NCBI GenBank assembly: GCA_037367355.1 | Contig: CM074697.1 | Span: forward strand, 1,860,001-1,924,000 | Length of the DNA stretch: 64,000 nucleotides | Origin: Neoscytalidium dimidiatum | Taxonomy: Eukaryota > Ascomycota > Dothideomycetes > Botryosphaeriales > Botryosphaeriaceae | Direction of reading: 5' to 3' | Shown: positions 32,790 to 43,789 of the stretch, one piece after another | Layout: each line of letters starts with the position of its first letter | How positions within the stretch are numbered: the stretch's first letter is position 1 | The notes under the pieces: generated by a model | What the model was told of the DNA's origin: nothing | Seen by the model: the letters and a program-made list of their open reading frames with translations, nothing else | Database searches by the model: none | Made by a program: the position numbers and the translations under genes

Positions 32790-35119
32790 GGCGGTTGATG
32801 GACGCGTCCGTCACACGGCGGCGATGCAGGCAGGTGGCCGTGATGGGTCAAAACTCCATCGCTCCGCGACAGCAAACACGAGGTCTCAGAAGGTCTCGGG
32901 AGGCACGTCTCGGAGAAGCTGGGGCGGAGCGGAGAGCCTGGCTGGACGGGGAGCGGGACACTGAACGAGCGACTGAGTAGGAAGCGTCCGACGCCTGAGT
33001 GGCCGAGACGGGGAGAGCAGGCAAAAGAGAGGGAAAGACGATGGGCAGGAGCGGCGAGCAACGGGCGACGGGCGACGGGCGACGGGTGGCAGGCGGCAGA
33101 CGGCAGGCGCTGGCGCTGGTGCTGGCGCAGTGCAGGACAGCAGCGCACTGAGCAAGCGGGCTGGGTCTGGGGACGCCAGGTGCAGACAGGTACACGCACA
33201 GGCACAAGCAGAGCGCGAAGTGCTTGCGGGCGGTCGAGCAGCGTCGAAGCACTGCGTCCTGGGCGGCGCGTGGGATTGGCTGGCCGCGGCGAGGCCCCTG
33301 ACCGGCCTGTCGCGTGGGAAATTGCGCTTATTTAGGCCCTCGACTGCCAGCCGACCCGCCCACCTCTCCAGGCTCCATCGCCCTCTCTGCCCGCGGTACA
33401 GCGCAGCCCGCCGCAACCCGCGCCCGCGCAGCATCGCCCGGCGTCCCAGGGTGTCCGCTGCGGCGCCTCAATGCCGAGGCTGGAGAGCGGTGCAACACAC
33501 AGCGTGCATGAGCGGCCAGGGGATTCCGGCAAATAGTGCAGCTGCAGAGCCGCAGCCGGGGGCACCTCACTGCTTGAGCACTTCCGGAGCGACTCCCCGC
33601 CGCGCTATCGCGGCCAGCCCCGACGCGCCGCCCAGATGATCCGCTAGTCCTGAACGATGCTCCTCGCCCGGGCCCTTGCGTGGCTGCCATGTACTAGCTA
33701 TCCAGCCCTCTCGACTACTAACTACAACCTTCACCACCACGCCACCGGCAGTGGCTAAGCGCCGTCTGAGGCCTGGAGTCCGTCGCTCCACTCACCCGCC
33801 GCGTCGCACCGCACCTGTCCCTCACTTGCCCGCCCCGTCCACCCTGCGCTGTGCTTATCCGCCGTCTACGTACGCCTACGCCCCCAGACCCTTTCACCCC
33901 AAAATCTTACGTCGTTCAAACATGGTCATTGCCGCAGATCCTTGCTGCTTTGACCAAGGCGATCCGTGGAAACTAGTCCGCCTGCGCCATCTCCCATTCC
34001 CACCGCCTTCGAAGACATCGGGCTGTCGCGAAGCGCTCTTCGGCCCGCACAACATACCACGCCACTGCCTATCTACCTCCATTCGGCCCCAATCAATCGC
34101 TAGGACCCGCCGTTCTAGTCTGCTGCTTGGGACAGGTTCTCTGCGTTTCATTTTTTGTAAGCAAGCGCCGTTCCACGCTCTGTGAGCCCAGAGGCTCTCC
34201 TGTGTGCCAGAACCAGGCCTTTCGATCCCATTCCTGGATGCTTCAACCCGACGGTACCGCAGGGCAGCACACCTGAGCGGTGATGACGTCGACCTCATTA
34301 TGCGTGAAGCACTCTGGTCGTGGACCCCATGAACCTGAAGCATCGAGCGCTGGACGGGATCGGTCCAATGCTCTGCATCGTCTGAAGCTTGAACGGACAG
34401 GCATCGACTCTAACATCGGCTTGAAACTTCTCACTGCCCTGTTTTTTGAACCCATCTTGTTCTTCATGCAGCATTGCACTATGATCAGCAGTAGCACCCG
34501 ATCTCATCCTCCTACCGCCTGACTTCCAAGCGTATAGCTCTCCTTCATCCTGGCCCATCCAATTGACCTAGCGTCCGGTCTTTGACATTTCGCCACTTGC
34601 GATTTCGCCGTCCCAACCCTCTGAGATGGATCACTCTTCCCGGCACGTCCTGCTAGAGTCATATGCGAAACACCCGAACTTGAAATGTTCGCAATACAGA
34701 TCGACTGAGATGTTTGTCTGAACCCCCTGCCTCAATGGGCAACAGCAACTTACCGATGACGATTCTCTGTAGATCAAGATCAGCGCAGAATCCCAAACTG
34801 GCCTTTATAGAAGGCACAGACACTCATGCGTGCTCCTCGAGTCAGGTAGTGTGTTTCAGAACGTCCCGGCTATTCGATCCTAATTTAAATCACGAAAAGC
34901 GCCCGTGCTCCTGCATTATACCACCTTGTCCAGTCCTCATGCGCAGATAGTGATTTGCTGCAGCCTGCGTGAGCTGTGTGAATAGAGGAAAACAAGTCCA
35001 AGGCGGCTCTAGATTTGACAGCAAATAGACCAACTGACTTATACTAATACGCGAACGAACAAGTCTCGATGAAGACGTGAGGATAGCTACAGGTCTAGGC
35101 GACTGCGTGCTGAATCCGC
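32790..35119. other. 2.3-kb gene-poor stretch upstream of the SH3 membrane protein gene
   Basis: No coding region is supported. The part next to 32790 is very GC-rich and holds a tandem GGGCGAC-type run at 33058-33085. Long open frames on both strands are low-complexity readings. The right part, 34200-35100, is ordinary sequence and includes the 3' region of the next minus-strand gene. This may be a long regulatory region, as expected for a signalling gene. Confidence 0.45.
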
Positions 35120-36515
35120 TTACCACCGTTTCCCGTTCTCGTTAAAATCGATCCCTCGTCTCTCCTTCTCAATCCTTTCATCGAACTCCCTCTGCGCTTC
35201 AGCTTTCGCCAGTTGCCGCTCTTCATCGCTGCTGGAGAAAGAAAAACTATCACCCAACGTCGATGCCGCTCTGTGTTCGTTCTGTGCGCCTCTGTTCCAA
35301 GGAGCAGAAGATCCACCCGGTTGCCCCTGCCCTGAAGAAGCTTGTTGTCTGATGCGGTCCCATGCTGATCCTCCGGATGGCGAGTTTCCGGAATCCATGG
35401 GCCCCAACCCTCCGGTTGGTGATGCCTCGTCGTATGCGCCTGAATGCGTAGTCCATCGATCCTGGCTCCAGCGCGAGCTAGCTTGCTTATTGGCTTCGGC
35501 GGGGCGCCCTCGTACTTCAGAGGGAGCCGGGTTCTCTGTATATACACTGGCAGTGGGTGACGTATCATCATAGACGTCGCTGCTTCCCGCTGTCGTGACG
35601 GGGGCTGGGCCAGATGCAGGTCGGCGGTTAGAGAGATCCCCTCTGTTCTTTGCAATCGTTTTGATCGCCTCATTCAGCGCCTTCAGCCGCTCATCCTGGG
35701 TTATCGATATAGTTGCGATTGCAGTAGAGTAGCTCTGCGCAAGAATTCCAGCCGTGAAGGCGCCAATGAACCAGTACGGCGGGATGCGAAGGATTTGATA
35801 GGCAACGCGTGCTGCCTGTCCTCTCAACGGGCCCAAAGTCTCCGGGTTCCAACCTTCCGCGCTTGACGGATTCCAGAAAGGAAATCTGTATTCGCGCCGG
35901 GTCTGGTAGCAACGAGCCATTGCTGCAACGGCGCCAAGAGAGGCGCCATATGCTGTCGTGCTGTTCGCCCTTGTAGTATGATATGCTAGTGCCTTTGCCT
36001 CATCCTCGGTCAAAGGTCTGCGCAAGACATGCGATGCGGCTTTGAGGTATTCGGCGACGTTCGTTGCGACTCGTTGGCGAGGATAACCCACGAGAGGTCC
36101 GAGGATTGGCGGCGGTAACGGAAACTCATTCAGGTCAATCTGGAAAGCACGCTGCTGCTGGGAAATATTAGAAGTAGAATATGGATCAGTGTCGGACGGA
36201 TATGCATTGTCGGCAAAGCTGTCAGATGGCGCATTCGACCCGTTTGTGGCTTCCTCGAGGACCATGATAGTCGAACAGGTACAGTGGCTGCCCCCGCTGG
36301 GACTGGAATAACGGGCCCGTAGGTTTGTGGAGAAAGCGCTCAAGCCGGAAGTACCGGTCTGGGCGGATTGGACAGAGGGTTGCCTCGTGGTGTTAGATGG
36401 TGAGCGACGGAGAGGAAGCCTACGATCGCTAATGACGCACAGGATTCCTGGTCCGGCGAGGGGTCTGTGCGCACAGGCACCTTGCCGAACTGACGATGCG
36501 CTTACCACCAGTCAT
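35120..36515 (-). CDS. conserved-looking protein with mitochondrial-type presequence and one hydrophobic segment
   Basis: Proposed 445 aa in exons 36515-36506 (ATG ACT GGT G) and 36447-35120. The 58-nt intron has a GTAAGC donor and CCAG acceptor but no clear branch site. The resulting N-terminus is rich in Arg/Ser/Thr and ends in RARYSS, as in matrix-targeting peptides. If the first exon is wrong, translation could start at Met 36265 (MVLEEATNGS), giving 381 aa. The middle carries LNEFPLPPPILGPLVGYPRQRV, a helical DEAKALAYHTTRANSTTAYGASLGAVAAMA segment and a hydrophobic stretch, YWFIGAFTAGILAQSYSTAIATI. The C-terminal third is Ser/Gly-rich and charged, ending IDFNENGKRW. No enzyme motif is seen; function is unknown. 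Confidence 0.65.
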
Positions 36516-36930
36516 CAATGCAAATCGGCACTCGAATTCACGTAGCATCTAATCCCGAACTTTTGGTCTTGGGAAAAGCTTCTTGCTTTATGAGAGAGGA
36601 GATGTCTATCCCGGGTATTATACAAAGCAACAATTGCTTTCTGCAAAAAGCCACCGTGTCCGCCGCGAGAACTACGCGGGAAAACCGCCCCCCCCAAAAA
36701 AAAAACACGAAATGCTGCTAAACCGTTCTGCAGCTTCCTTTTCATGCGCCGTGAACGCCTGCGCTGTACAGCCCGCAAGATGCCCTGTTCCCGCATCCCG
36801 CTCGGTCATCCCGACCATTTTCTGCCTTTATGATAGTCTTCCCCATAACAAAAGAAAACTTGAAACACATTACAATCAAATGTAAAGAAAAGAAGGCTCA
36901 AGTGATCCTGAAGGGGCCAAAGCGCGTGGC
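36516..36930. other. intergenic with C8A10 homopolymer
   Basis: A 415-bp spacer between two minus-strand genes: promoter of the left gene and 3' UTR of the PPR gene. A run of eight C (36688-36695) is followed directly by ten A (36696-36705), a likely slippage site. Confidence 0.6.
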
Positions 36931-39900
36931 TTAGACAGCGACTGCGTCAACGCCGTCGCCTGCACCAGGCCAGCCGCCGCCAATCAGTTCGCGGATCTTG
37001 TTGGCCACCGCTGCCGGATAGCCCCTGGAGAGACCTTCTTTCACAACTTCCGTAGCGCCCACACGATCTTCAGCGGACATATACGCTCTAGTCATAGCCT
37101 CATACGTGCTCGGTTCACGTTTTTGGAGTGGGACCGATTCGTATATTGCTGCAGCCTTCTCGACGTTCTTGGCAGCAGCCCAGCCATGAATCAGAGAGTT
37201 AGCAATATAAGGCGTCAGTTCAACGTTTTTGGACCTCATGTCTGCAAGATAGGCCTCGGTAGCGTGAATATCATGGTTGGCGACCATAGCCTCGAATAAG
37301 GCTTGGTAAAGGCATGGTTGCGGGCGGACCTCTCCGCTGGCGATGACCGAGTCGAACAACCCCTTTGCAGCAGCCATGTCGTGTTGGACACAGCCCTTGG
37401 CATGGATTAACGAGGCAAAGTGGACTGCGTCCGGCCGCTGACCAGCTTCACGAATCTGGCCAAGGACCGCTTCGCCGGCTTCCATGTCCAGCGGCTCGAG
37501 CGTTGCATGAGTATCGATGAGGAGCTTGTAGGTATGGGTCGTGGGCTCAATGCCTTTCGATCGCATGCGCTCGTAGTACGATAGAACCTTGCTCCGGTCA
37601 CGCTTGGTGGTCAGGAAGAACTGCATCATGCTGTGGTACGGAGCCGGACGAGGCTTGTAGTTTGGCATGCTCTCCATCTCCTCAAAAAGCTCTTCTGCAA
37701 ATTTTTCATCGCTGACCCGACAAAGAGCATTGACGACCGTGCCATAGGTAACGCTTGTAGGGCGGATACCGAGACTACGCATTTCCTGGAAGTAAAACAA
37801 GCAGTCGTCAATACGTCTGGCCTTGCCCAACTTGCCAATCAACGCATTATACAAGAAAGAGGAAGGCTCAACGCCCTCTGACTTGGCTCTGAGGAATATC
37901 TTCACAGCCTCCGTAGCTTCGTCAAAGGTCCTGGTCGATTCTTTGAGCGTTGTAATGTAGAGACCGAAGGTGTTCGCAGACGGTGCCGCGCCCATATCGA
38001 GCAGTTCCTGATGGTACCGAGCAGCACCATGACGATCACCTGCCTGAAGGCAAGCAGCCACCATGGAGTCCAGAATCGTGACCCATCCGTACCTGACAAT
38101 GCGATGTTGAGGTTGCAGCGGAACATCCTGCTTTGCAAGTGAAAGAATATCCTGGGCAAGCTCCATACGTCCTTCCTTGGCAGCAGCAGTGATCAGCTTT
38201 GCGTAAGTAAAGTACCGAGGATGCCTGCCTGCCCGTCTCATGTTCCTAAATTTGGTGAGAGCCTCGTTCAAGTGAGAGGCGGAGCGACCCTGAGCTTTCT
38301 CCAACAGATCGGTGATGACAACTGAGCCCTTATTGTCCGTAGTCGCTGCGTAAGGGTCGTAATTGTCCTCGAACATTGGCGACGGGGCCACTGGCGTAGG
38401 GGTTCCAAACGAAGGGAAAGGGGCCGGATTGAACACAGGGGCCATGACGGGATAACGGAAAGACTGCCACCGCTGAGCGAGATCAGGACGATCCAATCTC
38501 AGGAGAACCTTTTCAATCAGACTGGTTGTCTGCTTGTCGATCGGCATGCCGTGAGCCATCATGACCTCCAGCACATGCGAAAAGCGGGCCTGGTTGGCAA
38601 CGTCTGCCGCGGAGGCATTCAGGATCATACCGGCTTGGATCTGCATCAAAAGGTTCAAGTCCTCGAATCCAAGTTGGGTGACCCCATCGGGCCCCAGGCC
38701 AGCCAAAAGGTGAGCAGCAACCGAAGGGATTAGACCACCGTTGTCAACCATCGTCCAGAAGAGTTCCATGCTGGCTTTAGCAGGAAGAATGATTCCTCGT
38801 TTGGTCATGAAATGCCCGATCACCTCGACTGCCTCATCAATCTGTTCGACAATTTCTGACTTCGACTTGCCGGCCTGCGAATCACGAACCCGACTAAACA
38901 TGCGACGATTCTGGCTCAGTCCGCGTTCGGCATGGCCGCTGCCGATCAGAGCAATAGTAAGCATGGCCGAAGGCTCAATGAAGACGGGCGTCGCCTCTGC
39001 AAGCTCCAAAATCTCCCAGAAGTATTGAGCAGCCTCGATATTGCCGTTTCGAACGTGCATTGCGACCATGGCGACCGCGGGAACCGAGATTTCCATCTTT
39101 TCCGGAAGAGACTCGAACGCCTTGGTCGCAACATCTATGGCATCATCGTCCGCAGCTCGAACACAGATGGCTGCCATAGCCACTCTGCGAGCCTCAGAGC
39201 TGAGAGCCTCGCGAGCATGATCCACAGCATCCTCAAACGACCCTTTCTTCAACCAGACTGGAATAAAAGCCTTTAGCCCGACGATATCACGCAGAATTGT
39301 AGCGCGCTCCGGATCCTCGACAGTCTCTTGAAGTTTGGAAAGGAATCTGTGCCCGCCTTCCATGCGTCCACACAGCGCGTAAGCCTTGATCAAAGCTGCG
39401 TATACATCGTTGTCTTTACGGACGATGTCGTTTTCCCCTTTGTCGTTCGCGATAGCCAAGGCCTTGTACTCGTCATAGCACTCAACAGAAGACCGAAGAT
39501 CGCCCGACACAGCAAAAGCGTGGATCATAGGAACGAACATCTCGGCGCGTGGGAGGACGTTGTGAGACTCCATGTGAGTGTAAATGCGAACCATATCCTC
39601 AACGCGCCCGGACTCAGCGCACGCAGTGATCAGTCTGCGATACGTTTTCTCTGAGAAAGCGCTATCAGACTGGATGGCGGCTGCAGTGTTGAAGAGCTTG
39701 ACGGCCATGTTAAGAGAATCGTCTTCCAGAAGGATGGCGAAATCAGTCTCGTTCGACTGAAGCATGAATCTTCCCTCCTCATCCATTCCACCAAACCTCA
39801 CGCGCTTTTCCTCAAGGATTTGCTTAGAAGAAAGTACCTCCAAAGCGCGTACGGAGAGGAGCTCAATCAAGATGGAATAAGTTTTCGAATCCGGAAGTAC

Positions 39901-40803
39901 GCGCCGCCTGAGCATATCAGAGTACACATCCAGTGCCTTGGGAACTACTTGGTGCTTGACCCTGGGCAGATGGATGGCGGCAACAAGTAGCGCATTATAT
40001 GCGGGGGCGGAAGGCTTGATCCCTCCATTGAGCATAGCCTCAAAGACGGCGGGAATCTCGGCATAGTGGCGACCCTCAACAAGCTTCTCCAGTTGGCTTG
40101 CGTACGCCTCGGCTTCGGAGACAGACGTGGGTGCAGTTGTCGACGACCGGGGAGTGGACTGCTTTGGTGAGGTCTGAGAGATCGTAGCAGGCGATTCCGA
40201 ACGGGCCTCTCGAGCGTTGGCTGCGGCCGGACTAGCATCCTCCAAATCATCCTCCGGCTCGCTCTTCCGACGTTCGATCTCCCGGTTGATCGCCTCGTCA
40301 ATCTTTGCCAATGCTTCTGCTTCGGCTTTGTGATCAACAACCTGCTTGAAGTCATCCACAGCACTAGCACTGTAGGCGCGGTCAACTGCGCCACGGGCAG
40401 CCTTGTCATCGGTATCAACATCCTCAGCAGTTGCAGAGGGCTCCTTTAGGCTGATCTCATTATCCTGGGCGCTTGAGGGCGGCTTCCATTCAATTCGTTT
40501 AGCAAACTGGAACTGATGCCACTCGCGATTCTCGAGTCTCTGGTGTTTATGCCAAGCCTCAAAGTAAGCGGCTAGCCCAGAGTCATGGTGTTCCACATGG
40601 GCAGACTTGACACTCGGGCCAGCCTGAGCCGAAGTAGCGTAGCCATTCTGCTGGGAAGAATGCTTTGCGAAGCGGTTGGAAACGTGGCTGAAGTTCTGGG
40701 AAGCGTAGGAGGATTGGGAGGCGGCTACGACCGACTGGGCGTAACCGTGGGTAAAAGTCTTCGCGAGACTGAGGCTTCTGAGATTGAGGGTCTTGAAGAC
40801 CAT
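36931..40803 (-). CDS. large pentatricopeptide-repeat (PPR) protein, mitochondrial
   Basis: An intronless gene for 1290 aa. The first 60 residues are basic, Ser/Ala/Gln-rich and free of long acidic runs, as in mitochondrial presequences (MVFKTLNLRSLSLAKTF). Residues about 130-240 are acidic and disordered. PPR motifs follow in two blocks: near residues 255-430 (PSAPAYNALLVAAIHLP, TYSILIELLS, TYRRLITACAESGRVEDMV) and near 840-1260 (TYAKLITAAAKEGRMELAQ, FLYNALIGKLGKARRIDDCL, TYGTVVNALCRVSDEKFAEEL, HTYKLLIDTHATLEP). PPR proteins bind single-stranded organellar RNA. The size and layout are like fungal mRNA-specific translation or maturation factors of the Pet309/CYA5 type, but orthology cannot be fixed by eye. 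The gene ends in a Gly-rich tail and is divergent from ERG8. Confidence 0.88.
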   Translation of the reverse strand: MVFKTLNLRSLSLAKTFTHGYAQSVVAASQSSYASQNFSHVSNRFAKHSSQQNGYATSAQAGPSVKSAHVEHHDSGLAAYFEAWHKHQRLENREWHQFQFAKRIEWKPPSSAQDNEISLKEPSATAEDVDTDDKAARGAVDRAYSASAVDDFKQVVDHKAEAEALAKIDEAINREIERRKSEPEDDLEDASPAAANAREARSESPATISQTSPKQSTPRSSTTAPTSVSEAEAYASQLEKLVEGRHYAEIPAVFEAMLNGGIKPSAPAYNALLVAAIHLPRVKHQVVPKALDVYSDMLRRRVLPDSKTYSILIELLSVRALEVLSSKQILEEKRVRFGGMDEEGRFMLQSNETDFAILLEDDSLNMAVKLFNTAAAIQSDSAFSEKTYRRLITACAESGRVEDMVRIYTHMESHNVLPRAEMFVPMIHAFAVSGDLRSSVECYDEYKALAIANDKGENDIVRKDNDVYAALIKAYALCGRMEGGHRFLSKLQETVEDPERATILRDIVGLKAFIPVWLKKGSFEDAVDHAREALSSEARRVAMAAICVRAADDDAIDVATKAFESLPEKMEISVPAVAMVAMHVRNGNIEAAQYFWEILELAEATPVFIEPSAMLTIALIGSGHAERGLSQNRRMFSRVRDSQAGKSKSEIVEQIDEAVEVIGHFMTKRGIILPAKASMELFWTMVDNGGLIPSVAAHLLAGLGPDGVTQLGFEDLNLLMQIQAGMILNASAADVANQARFSHVLEVMMAHGMPIDKQTTSLIEKVLLRLDRPDLAQRWQSFRYPVMAPVFNPAPFPSFGTPTPVAPSPMFEDNYDPYAATTDNKGSVVITDLLEKAQGRSASHLNEALTKFRNMRRAGRHPRYFTYAKLITAAAKEGRMELAQDILSLAKQDVPLQPQHRIVRYGWVTILDSMVAACLQAGDRHGAARYHQELLDMGAAPSANTFGLYITTLKESTRTFDEATEAVKIFLRAKSEGVEPSSFLYNALIGKLGKARRIDDCLFYFQEMRSLGIRPTSVTYGTVVNALCRVSDEKFAEELFEEMESMPNYKPRPAPYHSMMQFFLTTKRDRSKVLSYYERMRSKGIEPTTHTYKLLIDTHATLEPLDMEAGEAVLGQIREAGQRPDAVHFASLIHAKGCVQHDMAAAKGLFDSVIASGEVRPQPCLYQALFEAMVANHDIHATEAYLADMRSKNVELTPYIANSLIHGWAAAKNVEKAAAIYESVPLQKREPSTYEAMTRAYMSAEDRVGATEVVKEGLSRGYPAAVANKIRELIGGGWPGAGDGVDAVAV

Positions 40804-41633
40804 TTAGAAGACGAGAGCACCCTTCAGCGTGAAAGGGCGAGACTATGTGTTGGTGGCGCATTAGCGATAGCTGCCTAGAGGTTGCTCACGAGACGGGCGG
40901 GCCCGGGGCGCCGGGAAGCCCAGCTTACAGTTTATCTCTGGAAAAAGCTCTGTTGCAGGTTCATTTGACGACGAGAGCCGCCAAAGGAACGCGCTTCCAA
41001 TGGGTGTGGAAAGGAGGCTTGAGAGCGTGTTCGATTAGACCGAAGTGGCCGCTGGAGAGCGTGGCATGCAAAGCGGACGGGCCGGGGCAGGGTGAGAAAA
41101 AATAGTCGCCACAGCAGAAGAAGGGAGAAGAAGCCACGAAAGACGAACGGAAGGAGGAGCTGGCCTAAGGATCGCGCAGGCAGCACCGAAAAAAAAAAAA
41201 AACCGCGCAGGCGTGGTGGTGACGAAGACGAGGCAGCGAAAAAGCGCGATCCACGGGCGGCGAGCTGAGCGCGCTCCGGTAAATCCCTAAGGCCGAAGCA
41301 GCTAAGCCTGCTCGACGCAGCGCGAGCCCCGGGCGGGCACCGGCTGCGCTGCCCTGTGACCCTCCAGCATTCCGCCCCCTGGGGCTGCGCGCTGCGGCGA
41401 TGCAGTCAGCCAGCAGGTGACTCATCCTACGAACATTCTGCGGAGCTGCACCCCGCCTTCTGCCGTCACTGGCCCTCTGATTTCCAATCGCGCCCACCGC
41501 GCCGAGCTCCAGAGCCCCTCGAGATCCCGAGCCGCCGGCCTTCCCGGATCAGTCTCTCCGGTCGCCCCGCCCTGCTGCTTCTTATCCGGAGGAACCTGTG
41601 CCCGCCGTGCAACGCTCGACGATCTCCCACACC
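40804..41633. other. divergent promoter between the PPR gene and ERG8, with A14 run
   Basis: An 830-bp head-to-head spacer. A run of 14 A occurs at 41189-41202. Open frames on both strands are unsupported. It presumably contains both promoters. Confidence 0.55.
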
Positions 41634-43145
41634 ATGGCCTCTGCGAACCCGGCTGTGGCTGTTTCTGCGCCCGGCAAGGTCCTGCTCGCTGGCGGCTATT
41701 TGGTGCTGGACCGCGACTTCAATGGCCTCGTGTTCGGCCTCAGCGCCCGCATCCATGTGCTCGTCCGCCCGTTGGCGACAGGCTCTGGCGTAAGTCTTTC
41801 CGAGATCATCGTCAAGTCGCCTCAGTTCATCGGTGCCACCTGGGAGTATGGCTACAGGCTCACCGAGCTCGGCGGCGGCATCGAGGTAACCCAGCTGAGA
41901 GCGTAAGTGTGCTTTCTCCTCTGTTCGCGGCGTTGCTTGCGGTTTGCTAGATGCTAGACAAATGACAATGACTGCAATTGCCTCTGCTCCTTCTTCCCTC
42001 TAGTGTTCCTGCCGCTCATTGCAACCGCCGCGTCTAGTCGCGCTACAGAAGCACTCCATCGCAATCCGTTCGTCGAAACGGCTCTCAGTTATGCGCTCAC
42101 CTACATCTCAGCTATCACCTCCCAACGCATTGAGCCGGCCTCTGTCACCATCTTGGCCGACAACGACTACTATTCTGCCGGCCCTGGCGACGTCCAGGTG
42201 CCGGGCGAACGTTTCAAAACGTTCAATGTGCCGCTCTGGGAGGCGCACAAGACCGGTCTTGGCTCCTCTGCTGCCCTGGTCACCGCCTTCATCGGCGCTG
42301 TGCTCTCCCACTATCTTCCTGACAGCGTCTTCTCGCTCGCCACCGAGCACGGCAAGCAGCGTCTGCATAATCTTGCACAAGCCGCGCACTGTGCCGCGCA
42401 GGGCAAGGTTGGCTCTGGCTTCGATGTTGCTTCTGCGGTCTTCGGTTCCTGTCTATATCGCAGATTCTCGCCCTCGCTCCTGTCTGCACATGGAGAGCCC
42501 AGTGCGGCAGGGTTCGCCAACGCCCTGAGAGATCTGGTTGACGATACAGACCCTTCGCGCAAGTGGGACACCGAAATCACCAAGTCTGCCATCAAAGTAC
42601 CCCACGGAATCCGCTTGGTCATGTGCGATGTCGATTGCGGCTCACAAACGCCCGGCATGGTGAAGAAGGTGCTTGCATGGCGCCAGGAAAAGCCGGCCGA
42701 GGCGACCACTTTGTGGGCGCAGTTGCAGAAGAGTAACGAATCCCTCGCCGCAGAACTCGTCAGGCTGGCGGAAAGCAAGAGCGGCGACTATGGGAGGCTC
42801 AGGAGCTGCATTGCAGAGATCCGACGGTTGATCCGGGAGATGTCGCAGCAGTCCGGGGTACCTGTTGAGCCAGCAGAGCAAACGGCGTTGCTGGACGCCT
42901 GCTCTCAGGTGCCAGGTGTCATTGGCGGCGTTGTGCCAGGAGCGGGTGGGTACGACGCGGTGTCTCTGTTGATAGAAGATCGGCCTGAAGTAGTGGGAAA
43001 GCTGCAAGAGCTGCTTCGGGGGTGGAAGGTGGAGAGCACTACTGGCGGAGTGAGCATTGGGCGGGTAAGCATACTAGGGGTGCGCGAAGAGATGGAGGGC
43101 GTGCGGCTTGAGAGTGCTGCGGCGTACGGGCGGTGGGCTCAGTAA
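41634..43145 (+). CDS. ERG8: phosphomevalonate kinase
   Basis: The gene encodes 458 aa in exons 41634-41902 and 42038-43145. The GHMP-kinase enzyme phosphorylates mevalonate 5-phosphate to the diphosphate in the cytosolic isoprenoid/ergosterol pathway. Visible elements are the N-terminal SAPGKVLLAGGYLVLD strand-loop, NPFVETALSYALTYI, the ATP-binding GHMP motif TGLGSSAALVTAF (about 162-174), GKVGSGFDVASAVFGS, and the C-terminal GVVPGAGGYDAVSLL loop. The length is normal. The intron (GTAAGT donor) has two possible acceptors. The more pyrimidine-rich one, ending at 42003, would bring in a stop codon 11 codons later. The one ending at 42037 keeps the frame and is used here. Confidence 0.92.
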
Positions 43146-43789
43146 AGACCCAAGGGAGTAATAGGTTAGCAATGTCAGACGTCAGAAGCAGCGCTCGTCA
43201 CGCGCCAAGAAGCAGCAGTTCACAGGCGTCCCCACCAGGGCGGGAGGGTGGAAGCGGAAGATCGGCAAGTCGCTTTGGCGGTGGAGCGTGGAGCAGCGGC
43301 AGTACGGGTTGCCCCAGCTCTGGCGCTGCGCCTGGTCCTGTTCGCAGCGCTGGCTGGCCAGCGGGAGGGCCGCCTGGCCACGGCGCCGCGAGCTGCACGA
43401 TTTGGGAGCCGGCAATGATGACGCCGCGGGCTGGAGCGAGCGTGCCCTGGGAGGCAGGCTGGTGGTGGTGGCATTTATCAGGGCTGCGCCGCTTCGAGGC
43501 CTAGCCAGACGTGCTTGAAGACGCCGTCGACCCTGATTTGCCAAGCGAGCCCTCTTCCTCAGCGCAAGTCCCGCCCTACAGCCAGCGCAGCCTCAACCCC
43601 GTCCGTTCCTGTTTGTCTGTCCGTCCTGGCACTCCTCAAGGCTCCTTGGCTCAATGAGGGGCCGCCTCGACGACGTCGTCCTGTTCCTGCGCCGATAGCT
43701 CTGAAAAGCCCGCCGCTCGTTATCGCTCGCGCGGATCTACCCCCCGACCGCCTGCCCTCCCTGTCGTCGACCCCCGGCACCCCCAAGCC
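43146..43789. other. intergenic (ERG8 terminator, UBL3-like gene promoter)
   Basis: A 644-bp spacer between two plus-strand genes. It is GC-rich, and open frames on both strands lack motifs. Nothing else was identified. Confidence 0.5.

Noticed and set aside
32396..33692. Protein-coding gene in the GC-rich leader of the SH3 protein gene
   Set aside because: Several overlapping Arg/Pro/Ala/Ser-rich frames on both strands, with simple repeats at the DNA level; none has a motif or intron signals.
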